From an uncultured Magnetococcales bacterium (GTDB lineage: Bacteria > Pseudomonadota > Magnetococcia > Magnetococcales > Magnetaquicoccaceae), in NCBI GenBank assembly GCA_903913345.1, contig CAIWLA010000191.1, positions 1-5,616 on the forward strand: a stretch of 5,616 nucleotides of DNA, given 5' to 3'. The translations under genes and the position numbers were made by a program. Position 1 is the first letter of the stretch, and each line of letters begins with the position of its first letter. This document shows, in pieces, positions 1 to 5,616 of the stretch. The notes under the pieces are model-generated. The model was not told the DNA's origin. It did not search any database and saw only the letters and a program-made list of their open reading frames with translations.

Positions 1-1252
1 AACCGCTGGCACCTACGCCCAAAGCGATGTAGGGACCGGGATCCGCATCACCAGTGCCACCTTGGGCAACGACTATTTCAGCGCGGGTAATGGCACCGCA
101 CTGACCAACTATGTGCTGCCCACCACGGCTTCCGGCAATATTGGCACCATTACCGCCAGGACGCTCACGGCCGCGCTGACTGGCACGGAGATCCGCATCT
201 ATCACGGCACCAATACCGCAACCCTGACCTCTGGCAATTACCAATTGAGTGGTCTGGTCGGAACCGAGTCGATCACGGTGGCCCAAACCGCTGGCACTTA
301 CGCCCAAAGCGATGTCGGGACCGGGATCCGCATCACCAGTGCCGCCTTGGGCAACGGCAATTTCAGTGCCGGTGCGGGCACCTTGCTGACCGACTATCTC
401 CTGCCCACCATCGCTGTCGGCCCTGTCGGCACCATTACCGCCAAGCCGCTCACGGCATCGCTGATCGGCGGTCCGGTGAGCAAGACCTATGACGGTACCA
501 ACGTCGCGGTGTTGACCCCCATCAACTACCAATTGGGCGGGTTGGTCGGCAGCCAGTCAATCACCGTAACCCAGACCGCAGGCACTTATGCCAAAAGCGA
601 TGCCGGCACCCTGGTCGATATACTGGCCATACTGGGCGGTGGCGACTTTTCCGGTGGGCCTGGCACCGTGTTGTCCAACTATCTGCTGCCGACCTCCGCC
701 TCCGGTCCGATCGGCACCATCCAGCCTTTGCCACCGGTACCGGTTGGAGCGTTGATCACGACCAGAGTGGTCGCGCCACCGCCGCCACCCATGACACTTT
801 CGACCGGGGGCACTGTCTTTGGCCTGGGCCAGAGTACGGCCTTTCTTCCACCACCGGTGGTTACAGTTGCCGCACCGGCACCGGCACCGGCACCGGCTCC
901 GACCCCCAGCACACCCTCAGCCAGTAGTCCCGGTCCCACAGCGGGCGGAGATCAGGCAGCGGGCGGAGGCCAAACGTCGAGCGGAGGCTCGACCACCTCC
1001 AGCGGTGGCAGCGAGACCAGCGTCAGTGCCGATTCTTCCTCCAGCGGTGGCGACAAGAGTGCGGATAAGGGTTCCTCTCCGAGCGAGGGCAAAACGGCCA
1101 GCGGCGGTACCAAGACCCAAAATGTCCGGGGTGGCGCAACGGCGGAGGACAACGCCGCCAACGCACGTTTGGTGAGTAAAGGAGAAACAACGAACGTGCA
1201 TAACTACGCCAACGACTATCTCTCTGCCCTCGCACTGGGAGGCAAACATTGA
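1..1252 (+). CDS. TpsA-type surface exoprotein with YDG repeats, C-terminal part (5' end outside window)
   Basis: The frame is open from the first bases (first full codon at 2) and ends at TGA 1250-1252, so about 416 C-terminal residues are visible and the true start lies upstream. The first two thirds consist of repeats of 95-96 residues resembling the YDG domain of large secreted adhesins. A clear KTYDGTN motif lies at 482-502; the preceding repeat has YHG (200-208) instead. Each repeat ends in a NY-x-LP...G-I/V/P-GTI pattern. After about 720 follow a Pro-rich stretch (PPPPP, 774-789 region), an Ala-Pro run (about 869-905), a long Gly/Ser/Thr-rich low-complexity region (about 940-1120) and a short end with NYANDYLSAL. 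No cysteine is seen in the visible part. Family knowledge: such proteins are exported through a partner TpsB pore and act in adhesion or biofilm formation. The TpsB gene directly downstream supports this. The N-terminal TPS secretion domain cannot be seen, so the TpsA role is inferred from the repeats and the neighbour. The exact ligand or function is unknown. Confidence 0.82.
   Translation, partial: TAGTYAQSDVGTGIRITSATLGNDYFSAGNGTALTNYVLPTTASGNIGTITARTLTAALTGTEIRIYHGTNTATLTSGNYQLSGLVGTESITVAQTAGTYAQSDVGTGIRITSAALGNGNFSAGAGTLLTDYLLPTIAVGPVGTITAKPLTASLIGGPVSKTYDGTNVAVLTPINYQLGGLVGSQSITVTQTAGTYAKSDAGTLVDILAILGGGDFSGGPGTVLSNYLLPTSASGPIGTIQPLPPVPVGALITTRVVAPPPPPMTLSTGGTVFGLGQSTAFLPPPVVTVAAPAPAPAPAPTPSTPSASSPGPTAGGDQAAGGGQTSSGGSTTSSGGSETSVSADSSSSGGDKSADKGSSPSEGKTASGGTKTQNVRGGATAEDNAANARLVSKGETTNVHNYANDYLSALALGGKH
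2..725 (+). repeat. Tandem YDG-type repeat units, period 285-288 bp
   Basis: The segment encoding TAGTYA-(Q/K)-SD recurs at about 2, 287 and 575, giving periods of 285 and 288 bp (95 and 96 codons). The first unit is cut by the window edge. Units one and two are almost identical over about 70 bp (2-71 against 287-356, three mismatches by eye) and more divergent elsewhere. The third unit has lost the GTGIRITSA segment, which is replaced by GTLVDILAI. The repeats are in frame and form the repetitive shaft-like part of the exoprotein. Confidence 0.85.
872..901 (+). repeat. Hexanucleotide array (GCACCG)4 plus one variant copy, coding for an Ala-Pro run
   Basis: Four exact GCACCG copies start at 872, 878, 884 and 890, followed by a variant GCTCCG at 896. 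In frame they encode alternating Ala and Pro, an extended stiff linker between the YDG repeats and the Gly/Ser tail. Because the unit is six bases, copy-number change would lengthen or shorten the linker without a frameshift. Confidence 0.8.
1237..1242 (+). promoter_or_regulatory. Ribosome binding site for tpsB
   Basis: GGGAGG lies six bases before the TTG at 1249, inside the last codons of the upstream exoprotein gene. It supports the unusual TTG start, because the resulting protein begins with a proper signal peptide and no better start lies nearby. Confidence 0.75.
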
Positions 1253-2946
1253 AAACGTACAAACTGGCCATATGTGCTGGCTGCATGATGCTGTTGACCG
1301 CCCAGGATGTCTGGTCGCAGGCTTCCGTCGAACCGGGTCGCGTCCAGAAACAGTTTGAGCCACCAACCGTCCCCCACGCCACACCGGATATCGTTGTGCC
1401 CGACATTCCATCCGCCATCGCACCCGCAGAGGCCAGCAAGGTTCGGGTGGTCTTGACGGCAATCGTGATCGATGGGGCATCGGTTTATACCACTGACCAC
1501 TTCGAACCATTGTCCAAACCATTGATTGGGCATGAAATCGCGCTTTCCGAGATCTTTGCCCTGGCGGATGCGATCACCACGCGTTACCGCCATGACGATT
1601 ATATCCTGTCGCGTGCCGTGGTGCCCGCGCAACGATTGGAGAAGGGGGTCTTGCACATCCAGGTGGTGGAGGGCTTCATCAACAAGGTCCACTTCGAGGG
1701 ACCAGTCAACGACCTGCTGGAACAATACGGCCAGAGGATCGTCGCCGAGCATCCCCTGCGCGGTGCGGTTCTGGAGCGGTATCTGCTGCTGATGAATGAT
1801 CTGCCGGGCCTGTCGGCCCGCGCCGTCCTGGCTCCCGCTACCGGTTCAGTCGGTGGTTCCGATCTGACCCTGGTCACGGCACAGAAAAAGGTGGATGCCT
1901 ACGCTGGATTCGACAATCACGGCACCCGATACATCGGACCGTTGGAAATATCCAGCGGTGTCAATGCCAACAATGCACTCGGACTGGGCGAGAAGACCTC
2001 CCTCAATTATGCCACGTCACGCTATACAAAACAACTCAAGTATGTTAATATCGGGGAAGAGATGCCGTTTGGAAGTGATGGATTGCTTGTCACATTCCAT
2101 GTTGGCCGCAGTATTTCCAAACCTGGATTCTTGTTGAGTGAACTGGAGGCAGATGCGACGGGCGACATGTTGGGGGCCAAGATCAGTTATCCCCTTCAAC
2201 GCAGTCGTGCCGATACGTTGAAGGTACATGCCGGTTTTGATTTTCTGAATTCTGCAACGGTGATGAATGGGGCACCGGACATATCCCCCTCCTCGAACGA
2301 TCACATTCGGGCATTGCGTTTGGGCGTGACCTATGATCGAGCAGATACCTTCCATGGCCACAATCTCTTTGAAATGGAGGTCAGCCGAGGTCTGAACATG
2401 TGGGGTGCCTCACGTGATGACAATGCCACCTTGTCCCGTCCCAATGGACGCAGCGATTTCGAAAAGCTGACGTTGGAGGCTTCGCGTCGACAGGAGTTAA
2501 GCCAATGGGTGCCCAATCTTGGCCTGTATCTGGCGGCTTCCGCACAAAGTTCTCTTGGGGATAATCTGTTATCATCCGAGCAATTCGGTGTTGGTGGATC
2601 GACCTTCGGGCGTGGCTACGATCCCTCTGAAATCACGGGTGACTCCGGTCTGTCCGCCAAGGCTGAACTGCAATATTCGGTGAACAGAGATGGGGTGATT
2701 GATGCGACGCAATTCTATGCCTTCTACGATTTCGGCAGCACCCGCAACAGGCAGCCTGACAATAAAGGGGCGCATGAGTATTCTTTGGCCTCCACTGGAG
2801 CAGGGGTGCGCTTTGACATTCTCAACGCCTTGTCGGGTGATCTTGTGGCGGCGCAGCCATTGACCCGTTTGGTCGCAGCAGAAAAACTCGCGGGCAAAGA
2901 GAACCGACCACTGGCCATTCTCTTTTCGTTGACCGCCAGATATTGA
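1249..2946 (+). CDS. TpsB outer-membrane transporter (ShlB/FhaC/HecB family)
   Basis: Predicted role: a two-partner secretion pore that moves the adjacent exoprotein across the outer membrane. At 565 residues it matches the usual FhaC/ShlB length. Residues 1-25 form a signal peptide (basic start MKTYK, hydrophobic core, cleavage probably after SQA). A short Pro-rich linker follows with PGRVQKQFE, resembling the N-terminal plug-helix region. A POTRA_2 domain spans about 64-151 and includes the typical Y-x4-Y-x-LSRAVVPAQ and VVEGFI signatures. A second POTRA covers about 152-215, and the rest is the 16-strand-type beta-barrel. FGRGY at 453-457 is the family's conserved lid-loop (L6) motif, with Arg455 as the key residue. 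The protein ends FSLTARY; a terminal aromatic residue is typical of barrel proteins inserted by BAM. The TTG start overlaps the upstream TGA by four bases (TTGA), which suggests translational coupling with tpsA. The substrate is inferred from adjacency only. Confidence 0.93.
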   Translation: MKTYKLAICAGCMMLLTAQDVWSQASVEPGRVQKQFEPPTVPHATPDIVVPDIPSAIAPAEASKVRVVLTAIVIDGASVYTTDHFEPLSKPLIGHEIALSEIFALADAITTRYRHDDYILSRAVVPAQRLEKGVLHIQVVEGFINKVHFEGPVNDLLEQYGQRIVAEHPLRGAVLERYLLLMNDLPGLSARAVLAPATGSVGGSDLTLVTAQKKVDAYAGFDNHGTRYIGPLEISSGVNANNALGLGEKTSLNYATSRYTKQLKYVNIGEEMPFGSDGLLVTFHVGRSISKPGFLLSELEADATGDMLGAKISYPLQRSRADTLKVHAGFDFLNSATVMNGAPDISPSSNDHIRALRLGVTYDRADTFHGHNLFEMEVSRGLNMWGASRDDNATLSRPNGRSDFEKLTLEASRRQELSQWVPNLGLYLAASAQSSLGDNLLSSEQFGVGGSTFGRGYDPSEITGDSGLSAKAELQYSVNRDGVIDATQFYAFYDFGSTRNRQPDNKGAHEYSLASTGAGVRFDILNALSGDLVAAQPLTRLVAAEKLAGKENRPLAILFSLTARY

Positions 2947-2948
2947 TC

Positions 2949-2975
2949 ATCAGACCGGGTTTCCGACGGTCTCAT
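2949..2975 (+). terminator. Possible transcription-ending hairpin after tpsB (no T-run)
   Basis: AGACCG at 2952-2957 pairs with CGGTCT at 2967-2972. The helix can be extended outward by A-T and T-A pairs across one C-C mismatch (2949-2975) and inward by GG/CC across a two-base bulge. It starts two bases after the tpsB stop codon, a natural place for a 3'-end structure. There is no T-rich tail directly after it, so it may be a Rho-linked end or an RNA-stabilising stem rather than a classic intrinsic terminator. Confidence 0.3.
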
Positions 2976-3032
2976 CCAGGGGGAGACGCGGAACAATCAT
3001 GGAGTTTTCGGGGTATCGTCCGTTTTTTTGTT

Positions 3033-3073
3033 GATTTTGCATGGCATTTGTGAGAATCATGCCATGCAAAATC
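3033..3073. repeat. Perfect 15-bp inverted repeat with 11-nt spacer
   Basis: GATTTTGCATGGCAT (3033-3047) and ATGCCATGCAAAATC (3059-3073) are exact reverse complements, separated by 11 bases (3048-3058). The T's are on the left arm and the A's on the right arm, and no T-run follows on either strand, so it does not look like an intrinsic terminator. A T7 tract lies just upstream at 3023-3029. It ends 87 bases before the start of the permease gene. It could be an operator, a leader RNA hairpin or a dispersed genomic palindrome; the sequence alone does not decide. Confidence 0.85.
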
Positions 3074-3143
3074 CAGGGCGATGGCCAACGGGGTATCCGG
3101 GCGGCCTTCCGGTCGTGCCTTGGCAGAAATCATCGCCTCTGAC

Positions 3144-3148
3144 AAGGA
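3144..3148 (+). promoter_or_regulatory. Ribosome binding site for the tauE-like gene
   Basis: AAGGA ends 12 bases before the ATG at 3161. The spacing is somewhat long, but it is the best match upstream of this start. Confidence 0.5.
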
Positions 3149-3160
3149 ACGCCACCCTGC

Positions 3161-3994
3161 ATGTCTCTCCTCTCCCTGCAATTTGCCGGATATTTGGCCA
3201 CTGGTCTCATGGCGGGTGTGTTGGCGGGCCTGTTTGGTGTGGGGGGGGGGATTGTCATTGTCCCGGCCTTGCTGTTTCTGTTTCATCTGGATGGGATCAA
3301 TCCGGTCATTTCGATGCAGTTGGCCGCCGGAACCTCCCTGGCCACCATTATCTTTACCAACCTCTCTGCGACCTGGAGCCACCATCAGCGGGGGAGCGTC
3401 CACTGGTTGATGGTCCGACGCTACACCCCCGGTATGGTCCTGGGGGTCTGGCTGGGGGCACAACTGGCCGCCATGGTGGACGGAGATCAGTTGCGCATCC
3501 TCTTCGGTCTCTTTGAGTTGGCCGTTGGTCTGCGCATGATCCGTACCGATTCCCCCGCCCGCACCCGTCTGGACCACCCGTCTGATCCCCCCGCCCCGGA
3601 CCGGCAACCGGCGACCACCATCACCTTGATTGCAATGGTTATCGGCACCTTGAGCACCCTGTTCGGGATTGGCGGTGGCACCATGCTGGTGCCTGCCCTG
3701 ACCCTGCTGTCCGGTTTGACCATCCATCAGGCGATTGGCACCTCGTCGGCCATTGGTGCCGTTCTGGCCCTGGTGGGTACCACCGGCATGATCCAGTCGG
3801 GATGGGAAAACGCGGCCCTGCCGCCGGATACCCTGGGTTTTGTGGTCCCCTTGGCGGGTCTGGGGGTGATTGTTGGCACCTTGATCACCGCGCCATTCGG
3901 CGTCAAACTGGCCCATGGCACCGAACCGCAGTTGCTGAAAAAGGGGTTCGGCTGTCTGCTCCTGCTGGTGGGCATTAAAATTCTTTGGCAATAA
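3161..3994 (+). CDS. TauE/SafE-family membrane permease (putative sulfite/organosulfonate exporter type)
   Basis: This 277-residue inner-membrane protein has the internal duplication typical of TauE/SafE (formerly DUF81) transporters. LFGVGGG-x4-VP lies at residues 24-35 and LFGIGGG-x3-LVP at 167-178, each at the start of one half. About eight hydrophobic segments can be drawn, four per half, with a polar Pro/Arg/Asp-rich loop at about 129-153 joining the halves. Family members move small anions such as sulfite, sulfoacetate or related sulfur compounds, but the substrate cannot be read from the sequence and many members are uncharacterised. ATG 3161 is chosen because it has an upstream AAGGA and leads directly into the first membrane segment. 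The three glycines of the first motif are encoded within a run of ten G (3241-3250). hldE follows within 18 bases, so the two are probably co-transcribed, although the functions are not obviously linked. Confidence 0.88.
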   Translation: MSLLSLQFAGYLATGLMAGVLAGLFGVGGGIVIVPALLFLFHLDGINPVISMQLAAGTSLATIIFTNLSATWSHHQRGSVHWLMVRRYTPGMVLGVWLGAQLAAMVDGDQLRILFGLFELAVGLRMIRTDSPARTRLDHPSDPPAPDRQPATTITLIAMVIGTLSTLFGIGGGTMLVPALTLLSGLTIHQAIGTSSAIGAVLALVGTTGMIQSGWENAALPPDTLGFVVPLAGLGVIVGTLITAPFGVKLAHGTEPQLLKKGFGCLLLLVGIKILWQ

Positions 3995-4012
3995 ACGGTG
4001 CAGGTCACGTCC

Positions 4013-5518
4013 ATGTTTATTAACCGTTCCCAGGTATTGGATACCCTTCATGCCGGATTTTCCGGTCGGCATGTCTTGGTGGTGGGGGATCTCATGCTGG
4101 ACCGTTATCTCTGGGGAGAGGTTTCCCGCATCTCCCCGGAGGCCCCGGTGCCGGTCGTGCGTCTGCTGCGGGAGACGGAAAACGGGGGGGGGGCGGCCAA
4201 TGTGGCCCTCAATCTGGCCAATCTGGGTATTCACACCTCGATGATTGGCTGGATGGGGGAAGACAGCGAAGGCCATCGGTTGCGAGAGATTTTGAAGGGG
4301 GTCGGCGTCGATACCCAGGGGATTCAGACCGTGCCGGGACGGCCCACCATCACCAAGACGCGCATCATCGGTGGCCATCAGCAAATGTTGCGTCTGGATC
4401 TGGAAGAGACCCGTCCCCTGGACAAAGGCACCCTGGCCGCCTGTCTGCGCGGGGCGCGGCGGGTGCTGGAGCGGGTTCCCGCACCCCATGCCGTGCTGCT
4501 CTCCGACTATGGCAAGGGGGTGTTGACGGAAGAGATCTGCCAGGCCCTGATCCAGGCCGCCCGTGCGGCGGGGATTCCCATCCTGGTGGATCCCAAGGGG
4601 ATGGATTACCGCAAATATCGGGGGGCCACCGTGATCACCCCCAACCGGCGCGAATTGATCGAGGCGGTGGCGGCCCAGGAGCAGACCCTGCTTCCGGGCG
4701 ACGATCTCAACCGTCTGCTGGCCGCCGGGGAACGGTTGCGTGCGGCGTTGTCCATCGATCTGCTGGCGGTCACGCTGAGCGAACAGGGGATTGCCCTGCT
4801 GGAGGCCGACAAGATGCCACGGCGCATTCCGGCCATGGCCCGTGAGGTGTATGATGTCTCTGGGGCGGGGGATACGGTGATCAGCACCCTGGCGGCGGGT
4901 TTTGCCGCCCGGTTGGAACCGTTGGACGCGCTCCATCTGGCCAATCTGGCGGCGGGTGTGGTGGTGGCCAAGGTGGGGACCACCCCGATCGCCCGTGTGG
5001 AGCTGCTGGCCGCCCTCTCTGGACAGGAGAGCCTGGCCCAATCGGATAAAATAGGCAGTCTGGAGACCGCACAGAGCCGCATCGAGCAGTGGCGATTGCG
5101 TGGCGAGCCGATTGTCTTTACCAACGGTTGTTTTGATCTCCTCCATGCCGGTCATGTCACCTATCTGGAGAAGGCGCGGCAGTTGGGCAAACGGCTGGTG
5201 GTGGGGCTGAATACCGATCGGTCGGTCCGTGCCCTGAAAGGGCCTGCGCGTCCCATCATCCATGAAATGGACCGGGCGCGGGTCTTGGCCGCCATGGCCT
5301 CGGTGGATCTGGTGATTTTGTTTGATGAAGAGACCCCCCTCTCTTTGATTCGCGCCGTGCGACCGGATATCCTGGCCAAGGGGGCCGATTATAGCGAAAA
5401 TCAGGTGGTCGGCGGGGAAGAGGTCAAGGGGTGGGGGGGACGGGTCGCCCTGGTGCCGCTGGTGGAAGGACGCAGTTCCAGCCGTATCCTGGCGCACATT
5501 CAAGGCAGGCATAACTGA
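4013..5518 (+). CDS. hldE: Bifunctional D-glycero-beta-D-manno-heptose-7-phosphate kinase / heptose-1-phosphate adenylyltransferase
   Basis: HldE (RfaE) phosphorylates heptose 7-phosphate at C1 and later couples heptose 1-phosphate to AMP from ATP. These are two cytoplasmic steps toward ADP-heptose for the LPS inner core. The N-terminal part (about 1-320) is a PfkB/ribokinase-type kinase: VVGDLMLDRY, SRISPEAPVP, GGGAANVA at 58-65, LSDYGKG, DPKG, and DVSGAGDT from 281, whose last Asp (287) is the expected catalytic base. After a linker, the C-terminal nucleotidyltransferase begins near 365 with TNGCFDLLHAGH (370-381), containing the HxGH signature; VKGWGG and EGRSSS follow near the end. The length of 501 residues is close to the usual bifunctional form of about 475, and the match to the E. 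coli enzyme is obvious by eye. ATG 4013 is preferred, with CAGGT about eight bases upstream. An in-frame GTG at 3998 would add five residues but has no ribosome binding site. The upstream permease ends at 3994 and hldD starts 19 bases after the stop, indicating an operon. A run of ten G (4184-4193) encodes the conserved glycines of the kinase. Confidence 0.96.
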   Translation: MFINRSQVLDTLHAGFSGRHVLVVGDLMLDRYLWGEVSRISPEAPVPVVRLLRETENGGGAANVALNLANLGIHTSMIGWMGEDSEGHRLREILKGVGVDTQGIQTVPGRPTITKTRIIGGHQQMLRLDLEETRPLDKGTLAACLRGARRVLERVPAPHAVLLSDYGKGVLTEEICQALIQAARAAGIPILVDPKGMDYRKYRGATVITPNRRELIEAVAAQEQTLLPGDDLNRLLAAGERLRAALSIDLLAVTLSEQGIALLEADKMPRRIPAMAREVYDVSGAGDTVISTLAAGFAARLEPLDALHLANLAAGVVVAKVGTTPIARVELLAALSGQESLAQSDKIGSLETAQSRIEQWRLRGEPIVFTNGCFDLLHAGHVTYLEKARQLGKRLVVGLNTDRSVRALKGPARPIIHEMDRARVLAAMASVDLVILFDEETPLSLIRAVRPDILAKGADYSENQVVGGEEVKGWGGRVALVPLVEGRSSSRILAHIQGRHN

Positions 5519-5523
5519 AAAAC

Positions 5524-5529
5524 AAGGAG
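5524..5529 (+). promoter_or_regulatory. Ribosome binding site for hldD
   Basis: AAGGAG lies eight bases before the ATG at 5538 and identifies that start. An out-of-frame ATG at 5530 is too close to this site and leads to an unrelated peptide. Confidence 0.85.
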
Positions 5530-5537
5530 ATGGCTGC

Positions 5538-5616
5538 ATGTACATTGTCACAGGCGGTGCCGGTTTTATCGGATCCAATATTGTCGCGGGCCTCAATCAA
5601 CGGGGCGATACCGACA
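5538..5616 (+). CDS. hldD: ADP-L-glycero-D-manno-heptose 6-epimerase, N-terminal fragment (cut by window end)
   Basis: Only the first 26 codons are present. They read MYIVTGGAGFIGSNIV and continue AGLNQRGDTD, which closely follows the start of E. coli HldD (MIIVTGGAGFIGSNIV). GGAGFIG is the GxxGxxG dinucleotide-binding loop of a short-chain dehydrogenase/reductase-type Rossmann fold. HldD uses NADP to convert ADP-D-glycero- to ADP-L-glycero-D-manno-heptose, the last step of the pathway served by hldE just upstream. Many sugar-nucleotide epimerases share the loop, but the wording of this N-terminus plus the hldE neighbour make HldD by far the best call. Translation is supported by the strong AAGGAG. 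The remaining roughly 90 percent of the gene lies outside the window. Confidence 0.9.
   Translation, partial: MYIVTGGAGFIGSNIVAGLNQRGDTD

Larger units (their letters stand above)
2947..3160. other. Intergenic region between tpsB and the tauE-like gene
   Basis: These 214 bases hold no supported gene on either strand. From left to right they contain the hairpin after tpsB, a T7 tract (3023-3029), the perfect 15-bp inverted repeat (3033-3073) and the ribosome binding site of the next gene. The promoter of the permease-hldE-hldD group, if it has its own, should lie here. The only candidate I see is a weak TGT-GAGAAT extended -10 at 3049-3057, with TTGATT (3031-3036) 15 bases upstream. It would overlap the inverted repeat. 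Confidence 0.6.

Noticed and set aside
872..1120. Short direct repeats considered as a CRISPR array or non-coding repeat
   Set aside because: The repeats have no regular unique spacers, stay in frame and encode Ala-Pro and Gly-Ser runs, so they are protein low complexity.
1273..1287. Cysteines in the tpsB signal peptide considered as a lipobox
   Set aside because: Neither Cys9 nor Cys12 has the needed Leu at -3 with small residues following, and family members are barrel proteins cut by ordinary signal peptidase.
917..1522. Minus-strand and alternative-frame open frames over the exoprotein tail and tpsB start
   Set aside because: They are low-complexity or Arg/Pro-rich shadows, with no signature and no plausible ribosome binding site, and lie opposite well-supported genes.
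2969..2987. Alternative stem GTCTC (2969-2973) with GAGAC (2983-2987), competing with the hairpin after tpsB
   Set aside because: A five-base stem is too weak to claim an attenuator-like switch, and no leader peptide or ligand-binding fold is seen.
3031..3057. Promoter with TTGATT and GAGAAT
   Set aside because: The spacing is only 15 bases and both boxes match at four of six positions, so it is not listed as a separate feature. It is mentioned only because it overlaps the inverted repeat.
3028..3516. Overlapping + strand frame beginning before the permease
   Set aside because: It reads through the inverted repeat and then the permease in the wrong frame, and the product has no membrane pattern or family motif.
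3998..4012. GTG at 3998 as the start of hldE
   Set aside because: It is only three bases after the permease stop and has no purine-rich site upstream, whereas ATG 4013 has CAGGT at suitable spacing and the family homology begins after it. It cannot be fully excluded.
2972..5596. Very long open frame on the minus strand (874 codons) across the permease, hldE and the start of hldD
   Set aside because: It lies opposite three clearly recognisable + strand genes. Its product is dominated by Gln, His, Gly, Arg and Pro with no domain pattern, as expected of an antisense shadow in GC-rich DNA with biased codon use.

Overview
The window comes from a Gram-negative, outer-membrane-bearing bacterium, most likely a member of the Pseudomonadota. 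It encodes two-partner secretion (TPS) machinery and enzymes that make the ADP-heptose used for the lipopolysaccharide (LPS) inner core, and both imply an outer membrane. The DNA is GC-rich overall, with heavy use of GGG for glycine in the right half. A Magnetococcia-like or related lineage is possible, but this rests on general impression only. All genes supported here lie on the + strand.

Left part (1-2946): the 3' end of a large secreted TpsA-type exoprotein, with 95-96-residue YDG-type repeats, a Pro/Ala-rich segment and a Gly/Ser-rich tail. Its stop codon overlaps the TTG start of a complete TpsB outer-membrane transporter of the ShlB/FhaC/HecB family. The two form a tpsA-tpsB operon in which TpsB is expected to export TpsA to the cell surface.

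Middle (2947-3160): a 214-bp gap without a supported gene. It holds a short hairpin just after the tpsB stop, a T7 tract, and a perfect 15-bp inverted repeat with an 11-nt spacer.

Right part (3161-5616): a tight gene group. It begins with a TauE/SafE-family membrane permease. Next is hldE (rfaE), the bifunctional heptose-7-phosphate kinase and heptose-1-phosphate adenylyltransferase. Last is the first 26 codons of hldD (rfaD), the ADP-heptose 6-epimerase. HldE carries out two steps of ADP-heptose synthesis and HldD the final epimerisation, so those two genes act in consecutive steps. The permease has no obvious biochemical link to them.

The points most worth a second look are the perfect palindrome upstream of the permease, two exact G10 tracts that each encode a conserved glycine motif (one in the permease, one in hldE), and a nearly identical 70-bp segment repeated inside the exoprotein gene. 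I did not find a convincing new multi-gene system here; most of the window is recognisable surface-biogenesis genes.
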